Of a DNA stretch of 64,000 nt, positions 16,569 through 23,979 are shown in pieces; position 1 is the stretch's first letter, and each line of letters starts with the position of its first letter. The notes beneath the pieces were generated by a model, which was given only the letters and a program-made list of their open reading frames with translations, was not told the DNA's origin and searched no databases. This DNA is from Duganella sp. BJB476 (GTDB lineage: Bacteria > Pseudomonadota > Gammaproteobacteria > Burkholderiales > Burkholderiaceae_D): contig NZ_QVIO01000001.1 in NCBI RefSeq assembly GCF_003416895.1, forward strand, positions 1-64,000. The letters are read 5' to 3'. A program made the position numbers and the translations under genes.

Positions 16569-18966
16569 CCCGCGCTGGCGCAAGCTGTTGCGCGATGTCG
16601 CGCTCACGCCCGGTCGCGTGGCCCTGATGGTGCTGGCGATGGCGGCCGGCGTGTGCGGCCTGGCCACCATGTTGAGCAGCTACACCATCCTCAGTCGTGA
16701 GACCACCCGCAACTATCTCGACACCAATCCGCCGTCGGCCACGCTGCAACTGGAGCGCATCGACGCGCCGCTGCTGGCGGCGATACGCGCCTTCCCCGGC
16801 ATCGCGCAGGCGCAGGCCAGCGGCACGGTCGGCGTCACGCTGGCGGGCGAGGGCGCCGCGCTGCCGCTGACCATCTTCGTGGTGGACGATTTCAACCAAC
16901 TGCGCATCAACACAGTGTATCGCGAGCAGGGCGCATGGCCACCGCCGGACGGATCGCTGTTGCTGGAGCGCGAGGCGCTGCGCCTGATCGGCGCGCGCAT
17001 CGGCCAGCGCATCGCCGTCGGCACCGGCCACGGCGCGCCGCAATCGCTGCAGATCTCCGGCACCGTGCACGATCCGTCGCTGCCGCCTGCCAGCCGTGGC
17101 CAGACGGTGTACGCCTATGCCACCCCGGCCACCGTGGCCGCGCTGGGACTGGACGGCAGCCTGCGCCAGCTGAAGCTGACCGTCAGCGAGCAGCCCATGA
17201 ATGTCGACGCCATCGAGGCGACCGTGGCGAGGCTGGCCGTCTGGCTGCGGCAGAACGGCCACGCCGTGGAGCGCATCCGCATTCCACCGCCGGGCGAGCA
17301 CCCGCATCAAAAGGTCATGAGTTCCATCCTGGCGATGCTGCTGGTGTTCAGCGGCGTGGCGCTGGTGCTGTCGGCGGTGCTGGCGGCGACGGTGGTCGGC
17401 GGCATGCTGCAACAGCAGCGGCGCCAGATCGGCGTGATGAAGACCATCGGCGCGCGGCGTTCGCAGATCGCCGGCCTGTATCTGACGCTCGTGCTGGCGC
17501 TGGCCGGCATCGCCACGGCGCTCGGCATGTCGGCCGGACTGGCGGCGGGGCGCGCGTTCTCGCGCGTGGTGCTGAACCAGCTCCTCAACTTCACCATGCA
17601 TAGCGGCGCGGTGCCGCACTGGTGCTATCTGCTGATGATCGCGGCCGGCGTGCTGCTGCCGCTGGCGATCGCCGCGGTGCCGATCGCGCAAGCCAGCGGT
17701 GCGACGGTACAGGCGGCGATCAGCGACAGCGGCAGCCATGGCCAGCGCTTCGCCGCGCCGGCGGCGTGGCTGGACCGCCTGCCGCTGGTCGACCGCAGCC
17801 TGTTGCTGGCGCTGCGCAACAGCCTGCGCCGGCGCGGCCGCCTGCTGCTGACTTTGGGCTTGCTGGCGCTGGCCGGCGCCATGTACATGAGCAGCCTGAA
17901 TATCCGGGCCGCGTCCGCGCAGCATTTGGTCGACGCGGCGGCGGAGCGCCACTACGACATCGAAACCACGCTGGCCCGTCCGGCGCCGATCGCGCAGGTC
18001 AGCCAGCTGCTGGGCGCACTGCCGCAGGTGGCGCTGGTCGAGGCGTGGGAGCGCAGCGGCGTGGCCCGCCAGCGCGCCGACGGCCTGGAGATCGAGCGTG
18101 TCTATCCGGACGGCGCGCACGGCACGTTGGCGGTGCAGGCGGTGCCGGAGCAGAACGCCACGCTCAAGCTGGAGATGTTGGCAGGCCAATGGATGAGCGC
18201 CGGCCAGCCGGACGAGGTGGTGTTGAACAGCGCCGCGCTGGAGTTCTTCCCGCAGGCGCGGGTCGGCGGCAGCGTCGGCATCGCCGGCCATGGCCGCGCG
18301 CTGACGCTGCGGGTGGCCGGCATCGCGCGCCAGGACATGACGGCGGCCACGGTATTCGTCTCGGCGCCGACCTATGCGCGGATGGCGGGGCGTCCGGGGC
18401 AGGCGTCCAGCTATCGCATCGTGCTGCGCGCGCACGACGAAGCGGCCATCGATGCGGCGGCGCGCCAGATCGGCCGCACGCTGGCCGCCGCCGGCATCGA
18501 CGTCCGCATGAATTTGACGGAGACCATGCTGCGCAAGGAGGTCGACGGCCATTTCGATCTGCTGATCGCGGCCATGCTGTTCATCGCGCTGTTGATGGCG
18601 GCGGTCGGCCTGTTCGGGTTGGGTTCGGCGATGGGCAGCAACGTGGCCGAGCGCGGGCGCGAGTTCGGCATCATGCGCAGCATCGGCGCCAGTTCCGCCG
18701 TGGTGCTGCGCAATGTGTTGTGTGAGGGCGTGCTGGTCGCTTTGATGAGCGTGCCGCTGGCCTTTGCGCTGTCGCTGCCGCTGTCGGCGGCGATCGGCGC
18801 CTACCTGGGCGAACTGCTGTTCGGGCTGGCGTTCCCGCTGACCGTGTCTGGCGCCGGCGCGGTGGCCTGGACGGCGATGGTCCTGTTGGGCGCCTTGCTG
18901 GCGAGCGGCTTGCCGGCATGGGCGGCGTCGCGGCTCAGCATTCAGTCATCTCTTGCCAGTCTTTGA
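16561..18966 (+). CDS. FtsX-like ABC permease, two-module MacB/LolCE type
   Basis: 801 residues from the ATG at 16561, inside the end of the ATPase gene. The layout is a transmembrane helix near residues 17-38, a MacB-type periplasmic core, an FtsX domain of three helices (about 255-390), then a second unit with a helix near 425-445, a periplasmic core and a final FtsX domain (about 665-800). The RRQIGVMKTIGARRSQI and REFGIMRSIGASSAVV loops are the coupling-helix regions of FtsX permeases, one per half. A single polypeptide with two modules would act with the LolD-like ATPase as one exporter. The partner small protein at 18979 follows after 12 bases. Confidence 0.9.
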   Translation: MLSPRWRKLLRDVALTPGRVALMVLAMAAGVCGLATMLSSYTILSRETTRNYLDTNPPSATLQLERIDAPLLAAIRAFPGIAQAQASGTVGVTLAGEGAALPLTIFVVDDFNQLRINTVYREQGAWPPPDGSLLLEREALRLIGARIGQRIAVGTGHGAPQSLQISGTVHDPSLPPASRGQTVYAYATPATVAALGLDGSLRQLKLTVSEQPMNVDAIEATVARLAVWLRQNGHAVERIRIPPPGEHPHQKVMSSILAMLLVFSGVALVLSAVLAATVVGGMLQQQRRQIGVMKTIGARRSQIAGLYLTLVLALAGIATALGMSAGLAAGRAFSRVVLNQLLNFTMHSGAVPHWCYLLMIAAGVLLPLAIAAVPIAQASGATVQAAISDSGSHGQRFAAPAAWLDRLPLVDRSLLLALRNSLRRRGRLLLTLGLLALAGAMYMSSLNIRAASAQHLVDAAAERHYDIETTLARPAPIAQVSQLLGALPQVALVEAWERSGVARQRADGLEIERVYPDGAHGTLAVQAVPEQNATLKLEMLAGQWMSAGQPDEVVLNSAALEFFPQARVGGSVGIAGHGRALTLRVAGIARQDMTAATVFVSAPTYARMAGRPGQASSYRIVLRAHDEAAIDAAARQIGRTLAAAGIDVRMNLTETMLRKEVDGHFDLLIAAMLFIALLMAAVGLFGLGSAMGSNVAERGREFGIMRSIGASSAVVLRNVLCEGVLVALMSVPLAFALSLPLSAAIGAYLGELLFGLAFPLTVSGAGAVAWTAMVLLGALLASGLPAWAASRLSIQSSLASL

Positions 18967-18978
18967 AAGGAAATCATC

Positions 18979-19092
18979 ATGAAAAAATCCACCGTGGTGG
19001 CGGCATTGATCGTCGTCGTTTGCATCGGCCTGTATGCGGGCGCGCAGTATCTCGATCTGGTCGGGCTGTTCAAGCGCATGCACGGCATGTGA
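18979..19092 (+). CDS. 37-residue membrane peptide of the ABC exporter operon
   Basis: An ATG with AGGAAA 8 bases upstream starts MKKSTVVAALIVVVCIGLYA, a single hydrophobic helix, followed by a short tail GAQYLDLVGLFKRMHGM. It begins 12 bases after the permease stop codon, so it is very likely cotranslated. Either a small subunit or a short exported peptide is possible; the helix is long enough to stay in the membrane. It is below the length at which gene finders usually call ORFs. Confidence 0.65.
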   Translation: MKKSTVVAALIVVVCIGLYAGAQYLDLVGLFKRMHGM

Positions 19093-19100
19093 GCACCGCT

Positions 19101-19337
19101 TCAGGGCGGCTTGAGCGGCAGCACCAGCTGGCGCGCGAGCAGATGGCGGTTCATCAATAGCTGGAAGCGGGCGGCGCCGAGGTGGATCAGGCGTTGGTCG
19201 GTATATTCCTGGTGCCTCAGGAAATAGTCCGATTCCAGCACCGTCAGGCCGATGAGTGTTTCGTTGCCGAACTCGTCAACGGCGAGCGCGCCGACGATGA
19301 CCAGAAAGGCCCGGCCACGGGATGATAGATTGAGCAT
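19101..19337 (-). CDS. Small conserved-looking protein, unknown function
   Basis: 78 residues from the ATG at 19337, preceded by GGAG at 7 bases; an upstream TTG at 19349 is less likely. The sequence starts MLNLSSRGRAFLVIVGALAV and continues DEFGNETLIGLTVLESDYFL, then a basic helical tail with MNRHLLARQLVLPLKP. One hydrophobic stretch near the N-terminus may be a beta-strand core rather than a membrane helix. The stop codon is 8 bases from that of the small ABC-operon peptide on the other strand. The family is not recognised. Confidence 0.55.
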   Translation of the reverse strand: MLNLSSRGRAFLVIVGALAVDEFGNETLIGLTVLESDYFLRHQEYTDQRLIHLGAARFQLLMNRHLLARQLVLPLKPP

Positions 19338-19436
19338 GCTGCTCTCCAAATGTTTTTAACCAAAAGAAGAGTGTACGTGGCAACGGTTGGTTTTCGGTTC
19401 GGACTTGGCTTGCAAGCTTGTAGGAGCAACGCTCCC

Positions 19437-20153
19437 CTAGGACCCTGCCGCGACATGCTGTTGTATGCTTTCGATAACTTTGTCGGTGCGCATCTGGCGC
19501 AGCACGGCGGCCAGTTGCGGCACCAGCGCTTCGTGCTTCTTGTGCAGGTAGTGATAGACCGGGAAGGCGGCCAGCGGCGGCGTCATCACCACCACTTCGT
19601 CCAGCTTCAGTTGCTTGATCACCGCCATGCCGGACAGGCGGTTGCCGACCACCACGTCGGTGCGTCCCACCATCATTTTCTGGAAGGCCTGGGTCATGGT
19701 CGGCACCGCCTCGGTCTTCATGCCGATGGTGTTTTCCTGCACGATCTTGATGCCGCGCACGTGGCCGATGGTGTAGGGCTTGAGGCTGTCCCAGCCGTGG
19801 AGGACGAAGCTGGTGCCGTGCGTGAAGACCACGATTTCGTAGGTCAGCAGCGCTACCGGCACGATGACCAGGTTGCCGTAGGTGCGGTCCATGCCGAGCT
19901 TGCGATACAGCTCGCCGTCCATGCGGCCTTCGTTGGCGTAGATCAGGGTGCGCTCGCCGGGCAGGCGGTGCACCTCGAGCTGGTAGCCGAGCCGGCTGTA
20001 GGCTTCGCGCAGCACCAGTTCGGCGATGTCCGTGGCCGGATCGTCGCCGACCAGGGTGGAGACGTTGATCACCGGCTTGGCAGGCGCGGCCATGGCGGGC
20101 AGCCAGGGCAGCCAGGGCAGCAATGCCAGCCGTATCAGGGAGCGGCGCTTCAT
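19437..20153 (-). CDS. Periplasmic solute-binding-like protein, paralogue of the 3.7-4.4 kb gene
   Basis: 238 residues from the ATG at 20153 (MKRRSLIRLALLPWLPWLPA); an in-frame ATG at 20183 would add 10 residues. The signal peptide carries a double Arg followed by SLI, faintly Tat-like, and ends near AMAAPAK. The body resembles transporter substrate-binding domain proteins: LPGERTLIYANEGRMDGELYRK, GIKIVQENTIG, and a late FPVYHYLHKKHEALVPQL. The last motif and the PGER segment are shared with the gene at 3676-4434. No transporter partner is encoded nearby. Confidence 0.78.
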   Translation of the reverse strand: MKRRSLIRLALLPWLPWLPAMAAPAKPVINVSTLVGDDPATDIAELVLREAYSRLGYQLEVHRLPGERTLIYANEGRMDGELYRKLGMDRTYGNLVIVPVALLTYEIVVFTHGTSFVLHGWDSLKPYTIGHVRGIKIVQENTIGMKTEAVPTMTQAFQKMMVGRTDVVVGNRLSGMAVIKQLKLDEVVVMTPPLAAFPVYHYLHKKHEALVPQLAAVLRQMRTDKVIESIQQHVAAGS

Positions 20154-20361
20154 TTTGCGGGTGCTTTCTGCGTGGATCGTCATGAAGCCAAGTCATCAGC
20201 ATATACGCTGTCGAGTCGCTACGCCAATAGTATCGTGTCGCTGCGAGTTTTGCATAAAAGCAACACCATGGCCGCCCACCATCGACAGGCTAGCGTGCTC
20301 AAGCGTAGGATCGAAGTGCTGCAACCATGGTTCATCCCGTCACCCACCATAAGGAATACCC

Positions 20362-20685
20362 ATGAAACGTTATGCCATTGCTGCGCTCAGTTTGTTGTCG
20401 GTCACGCTGCCGGCGCTTGCCGCCGACAAGATGGCGACGCTCGATCCCAAGGTTCCCTGCGTGATCGAGTATCCCAAGGCCTCGCTGATGAACGAAGAGA
20501 AGGGCACGGTAGTGCTGAGCCTGAAGCTGTCGGCCGACGGCAAGGTGCAGGAGTCGAAGGTCAGCAAGTCGAGCGGCTTCAAGAACCTCGACAAGGCGGC
20601 TTCGACCAGTATCACCAAGTGCAAATTCCTGTCGCCGGGCGGGGATCAATGGCAAACCCTCGAGTACGTGTGGAAGCTGGAATAA
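20362..20685 (+). CDS. Periplasmic TonB C-terminal-domain protein
   Basis: 107 residues: a signal peptide (about 1-21, ending LPALAAD) followed by a single domain reading KGTVVLSLKLSADGKVQESKVSKSSGFKNLDKAA, the TonB_C fold signature. It lacks the N-terminal membrane anchor and Pro-rich linker of a working TonB, so it is unlikely to transmit proton-motive force itself. Such short secreted TonB_C proteins are common in Massilia-like bacteria and their role is unknown. AAGGAA precedes the ATG by 6 bases. The gene is convergent with the Tad genes, with 7 bases between the stops. Confidence 0.82.
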   Translation: MKRYAIAALSLLSVTLPALAADKMATLDPKVPCVIEYPKASLMNEEKGTVVLSLKLSADGKVQESKVSKSSGFKNLDKAASTSITKCKFLSPGGDQWQTLEYVWKLE

Positions 20686-20692
20686 GCCGGCG

Positions 20693-21283
20693 CTAGGGAC
20701 ACATCGGGCTGCCCGCCTGCAAGCCCAGCGACTCGGCCTTGACGATCGTGGTCGCGCTGGGCAGCGTGGCGGGCAGGCTGAACAAGGGCATGATGGCCTG
20801 GTAGCTCACCGGGTCGCAGTTGTTGCCGTTCGGCGCGCACAGCCGCACGCGCACGAAGCGGATGCAGCTGGCGCCGTTCGGATCGGCGATGCAATTGAGG
20901 CGCGCGCGCGCCACGCAGGCCGGCAGGTTGCCGCTGGGGATGGGCGTGAGCGTCAGGCCGCCGTTGGCGCCGCGCGCCAGCGACAGGTAGTCGATGCGCA
21001 GGTGGCTGTCGGTGACGGGCTGGCCCAGTGGCAGCATGCCGGGGCCGTCGCGCAGCAGCGCCGTCTGGCGCACCCGGTCCATCACGGTCGGGCTGCTGAA
21101 GTCGCTCACGGCGGCCAGCGCGGCGGCGCGTCGCGTCACTTCCTGCAAGGTATTCAACAAGTACATCGCGCGGGCCACTTCCATGGTGGCGAACAGCAGC
21201 GTAAAAAACAGCAGCGACAGCAGGCTGAATTCGATGGTGATCGCGCCGCGCCGCGGCGCGCGCGGGCGCTTAGTTGCCGACAT
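20693..21283 (-). CDS. TadE/TadG-like pseudopilin protein (second TadE-type gene)
   Basis: 196 residues. RRGAITIEFSLLSLLFFTLLFATMEVARAMY is the TadE-like N-terminal helix with the G/A-x-x-x-x-E processing pattern (GAITIE). The remainder is exported and contains several Cys residues (CVARARLNC, CIRFVRVRLC, SPMCP) that could form disulphides. It overlaps the end of the preceding TadE-type gene by 14 bases, so the three genes form one operon. Tad minor pseudopilins work with a Tad/Flp secretion machine, none of which is encoded in this window. Confidence 0.85.
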   Translation of the reverse strand: MSATKRPRAPRRGAITIEFSLLSLLFFTLLFATMEVARAMYLLNTLQEVTRRAAALAAVSDFSSPTVMDRVRQTALLRDGPGMLPLGQPVTDSHLRIDYLSLARGANGGLTLTPIPSGNLPACVARARLNCIADPNGASCIRFVRVRLCAPNGNNCDPVSYQAIMPLFSLPATLPSATTIVKAESLGLQAGSPMCP

Positions 21284-21728
21284 AGCGCATGCTCGCGACG
21301 GCGGTCAGCGGCAGGCCGCCGGAACCCAGCAGGTTGTAGGAGAAGTCGGGCAGCACATCGTCCTCCAGCAGGGTAACGACTTGCACGCTGACCGTGGTGG
21401 GCACGAGGAAGCCGGTGCACTGGCCGCCGTCGCAATTGACGCTGACGACCGGCGCGTAAGTGCCGGCGCTGCTGCCGTCGAGCTCGGCGGCGGCGATGGC
21501 GCGGGCGGCGGCCACCACGTCGGCCGCGCGCGCCGGCGATTTGAAATCCAGCGCGGCGCAGGACGACAGGTAGCGCGCGGCGTCGTGGGCGGCCTTGTGC
21601 GAGAGCTGGTAGTGGTACAGCGCGCGCCCGAGGAACAGCGGCAGCGCCAGCAGCACCAGGAACAGCGGCAGCATCAGCGCCATTTCGACGGCGACGACGC
21701 CGCGCTGGTGCTGGGCCGGCCGGCTCAT
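21270..21728 (-). CDS. TadE-family pseudopilin-like protein
   Basis: 152 residues starting MSRPAQHQRGVVAVEMALML, with the RGVVAVE pattern of TadE-like proteins at the start of a single transmembrane helix (about 9-34). The exported part has three Cys residues and ends SMRYVGN. Its ATG overlaps the stop of the TadG-like gene (ATGA), and its own end overlaps the next gene by 14 bases. The tight coupling implies the three proteins are made together. Confidence 0.85.
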   Translation of the reverse strand: MSRPAQHQRGVVAVEMALMLPLFLVLLALPLFLGRALYHYQLSHKAAHDAARYLSSCAALDFKSPARAADVVAAARAIAAAELDGSSAGTYAPVVSVNCDGGQCTGFLVPTTVSVQVVTLLEDDVLPDFSYNLLGSGGLPLTAVASMRYVGN

Positions 21729-23188
21729 GGCAGCAACTCGACGGCGCCGCCCAGCGCCTGGTCCGGCACCGCACCGGCGAATTCGGCGACCAGGCTGGTG
21801 GCGGTGGCGGGCACCGTCATGAAGAACCTGCCCACTGCCAGCACGGTGGCGCCGACGGTGCCGCCGGCCGCCACCGGGCAGGCCAGCAGCGCCACATTGA
21901 GCACGCGGCGCTGGCGCAGGCCGGGCAGGTTGGCGCTGGACGGCGCCTGGAAGTTGGCGCCGACCAGCGCCAGATAAGGCGTGGTGGCCGGGTAGCCGCT
22001 GGCGGCCGGCACGCCGGGCGCATACAGCGATGCCCAGTTGCTGGCGGCGAAGGTGGCGTAGCCGGCGGCGGGTTCGGCGGCGCCGGGCACGTAGGCGGCA
22101 TAGGGCACCGCCTTGGCGTAGGACCACAGCGGGCCGTAGTCGGCGTTCAGCGTGCCGGCCGGCGAGGGCAGCGGATCGGCCACGGTCCACAGTTTGCCGC
22201 TGGCGGCGTCGGCGAACTTCTTGGCGCCTTGGCCGTTGCGCGCCGTGCTCATCCACGGGATCGTCGTGTAGACATAGGCCTTGATGTTGGCGTCGGGCGG
22301 CGCGCCGTTGGGCGAGCAGGCGCCGCCGGCGTACTGGTCGAAGCGCGAGTTGAGCTGCGGGTACTGGGTGGCCAGCGGAAAGTTGTGGCTGACGGTGATG
22401 GCGCCGCCCTGCAGGCGCGGGATCTGCAGCGTGCCGGCGCACACATAGGGGGTGAGCACGCTGTCGGTGGTGTTGGCGGCGCTGCCGGCGGTGCCGGGCG
22501 GCGACAGCGGGTCGATGGCGTAGTGGGCCGGCGCCAGGCCGTTCGGGTTGAGCTGCATCAGGTCGTAGCCGACGCCGCGCCGGAAGCCGTACTCCACCAG
22601 CTCGGTCAGCGCCGGCGGGCCTGGATTGAGGCGGGCGGCGGCCGGCGTGTTGGACAGCGCGCACACCGCCAGCGGCGTGGCGGCGATGGTCAGGCGGCCG
22701 GCCACCGCGTGGGCCGAGGTGCTCACCGTGGCCAGTGTGTTCGACAGCAGGCGCATGAACACCGTTGTCAGCTGGCCGTGGGCCGGATCGAGCAGGCCGG
22801 TGTCGGCGCGCGCGTACAGCAAGCCGTCCGGCGCGGCCTGGGCGGCGGCGGCGTTTTGCCAGGGGCCGGCCGCGTCCGGCGTGGCGCTGAAGCGGAGGGC
22901 GGCGCTGGACCAGTTGACCGGCAGCTTGTGGAACTGGTAGCGGACGTCGCCGGCGGCGTCGGCCGCCTTGGTCAGCGCGCTGGCGACGCCGGCGGCGGTG
23001 CCGTTCAGTTCGCGCGCGGCGGCCAGCACGGTGGCGTCGGCCAGCAGTTGCAGCTCGGCCTTGCGGCTGTACAGCTGGCCCAGGTCGAGCGCCATGCCGA
23101 CCAGCACCAACATGCCGACTACGGCCACGCCGAACATCAAGGCCAGGGCGCCGCGCTGCCGGCGCGGCCGGCGGCTGTGGGTTTCCAT
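21725..23188 (-). CDS. TadG-like protein with N-terminal pilus-assembly helix
   Basis: 487 residues. RRQRGALALMFGVAVVGMLVLVGMALDLGQLYSRKAELQLLADATVLAAARELNG is the TadG/von Willebrand-type N-terminal signature: a charge-flanked transmembrane helix followed by the DxxxLY...K-x-xLQ-x-xADA segment. The long exported domain is Ala/Pro/Gly-rich. No clear MIDAS motif is seen, so it may lack the full VWA domain. AGGAGG lies 7 or so bases before the ATG. It heads the operon with two TadE-type genes. Confidence 0.83.
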   Translation of the reverse strand: METHSRRPRRQRGALALMFGVAVVGMLVLVGMALDLGQLYSRKAELQLLADATVLAAARELNGTAAGVASALTKAADAAGDVRYQFHKLPVNWSSAALRFSATPDAAGPWQNAAAAQAAPDGLLYARADTGLLDPAHGQLTTVFMRLLSNTLATVSTSAHAVAGRLTIAATPLAVCALSNTPAAARLNPGPPALTELVEYGFRRGVGYDLMQLNPNGLAPAHYAIDPLSPPGTAGSAANTTDSVLTPYVCAGTLQIPRLQGGAITVSHNFPLATQYPQLNSRFDQYAGGACSPNGAPPDANIKAYVYTTIPWMSTARNGQGAKKFADAASGKLWTVADPLPSPAGTLNADYGPLWSYAKAVPYAAYVPGAAEPAAGYATFAASNWASLYAPGVPAASGYPATTPYLALVGANFQAPSSANLPGLRQRRVLNVALLACPVAAGGTVGATVLAVGRFFMTVPATATSLVAEFAGAVPDQALGGAVELLP

Positions 23189-23358
23189 GCGCGGCCTCCT
23201 GAGTGTCGATACCGCTACAGTCTATCCACTAGGAAATATTGGCGTTTGATCGGCGACAAGCGCGATGCTCCTGACAGAAACTGTCACAGCCTGCCGTTAA
23301 CATTCTGTTCATGCGGCGCCGGGACAGCGCGCCGCGCTAACCCACCAGGAGAACTTCC

Positions 23359-23730
23359 ATGATCAGCCCTAACTATGTCCTGTTGTACGTCGACGATCCG
23401 GTCGCCAGCGCCGCCTATTACGCCGACCTGCTGGGCCAGCAGCCGGTGGACGCTTCGCCGACCTTCGCCTTGTTCATGCTGGAGTCCGGTCTGAGGCTGG
23501 GCCTGTGGTCGCGTCATACGGCGGAGCCGAAGGCGCTGGCGTCCGGCGGCGGCAGCGAGCTGTGCGTCAGCGTGGCCGACCGCACCGTGGTCAACGACAT
23601 GCACGCCGACTGGTCGGCGCGCGGCGTGACCATCGCCCAGCGCCCGGTGGCGCTGGACTTCGGCTACACCTTCGTCGCCGTCGACCGCGACGGCCACCGC
23701 CTGCGCGTGTTTGTGCGCGAAGGCGAGTAA
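23359..23730 (+). CDS. VOC-superfamily (glyoxalase/bleomycin-resistance fold) protein
   Basis: 123 residues made of two beta-alpha-beta-beta-beta modules: NYVLLYVDDPVASAAYYADLLG in the first and LDFGYTFVAVDRDGHRLRVF in the second, both standard VOC signatures. Acidic and His metal ligands of true glyoxalase I are not all evident, so the activity is open: dioxygenase-like, antibiotic-binding or drug-response roles are all possible. AGGAG lies 7-8 bases before the ATG. The gene stands alone and ends in a strong GC hairpin. Confidence 0.85.
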   Translation: MISPNYVLLYVDDPVASAAYYADLLGQQPVDASPTFALFMLESGLRLGLWSRHTAEPKALASGGGSELCVSVADRTVVNDMHADWSARGVTIAQRPVALDFGYTFVAVDRDGHRLRVFVREGE

Positions 23731-23735
23731 GCGCG

Positions 23736-23764
23736 GCGGCAGCCGGCCCGGCGCCGGCTGCCGC
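23736..23764 (+). terminator. GC-rich hairpin behind the VOC gene
   Basis: A perfect 12-bp inverted repeat (GCGGCAGCCGGC and GCCGGCTGCCGC, 5-base loop) starts 6 bases after the stop codon. There is no T run behind it, so termination may be partly Rho-dependent. Confidence 0.65.
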
Positions 23765-23773
23765 AATTGTCGG

Positions 23774-23831
23774 TTGACACTCAAAATCAATGGGTGATAT
23801 ATTCGTCCGCATGAATTGGTAACGTTTCCAA
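23774..23831 (+). promoter_or_regulatory. Sigma-70 promoter with LacI-type operator
   Basis: TTGACA (23774-23779) and TATATT (23798-23803), 18 bases apart, make a strong promoter. TTGGTAACGTTTCCAA (23816-23831) is a near-perfect LacI/GalR-family operator placed across or just after the expected transcript start, a position for roadblock repression. A matching site precedes the GH5 gene. Confidence 0.8.
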
Positions 23832-23871
23832 AGCTTGTTGCATGAACCGTGTCTCTTCGGTCGCGAAGTTG

Positions 23872-23900
23872 CCGGCGCCCAGGGTGGCGCCGGTTTTTTT
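23872..23900 (+). terminator. Intrinsic terminator inside the leader of the sugar-binding protein gene
   Basis: CCGGCGCC (23872-23879) pairs with GGCGCCGG (23886-23893) across a 6-base loop, followed by seven T residues. It lies about 65-90 bases after the expected transcript start and 80 bases before the start codon at 23980. It could act as an attenuator or as the end of a short RNA of about 90 bases. Confidence 0.75.
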
Positions 23901-23979
23901 GCCCGGAACGGCGGCAACGGCTAAGATCGCATACCAGAACAGCACTGCGCCGGGGCACATCGGCGGACAAGGAGACAGG

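Noticed and set aside
15822..19092. Cell-division FtsEX pair
   Set aside because: The permease is about 800 residues with two FtsX modules and MacB-type periplasmic cores; FtsX is about 300 residues.
20362..20685. Full TonB energy-transducing protein
   Set aside because: Only the C-terminal domain with a signal peptide is present; no membrane anchor or Pro-rich linker, and no exbBD genes nearby.
23842..23979. Extended start of the sugar-binding protein
   Set aside because: The extension crosses the leader terminator and would place a long unconserved stretch before a clear signal peptide.
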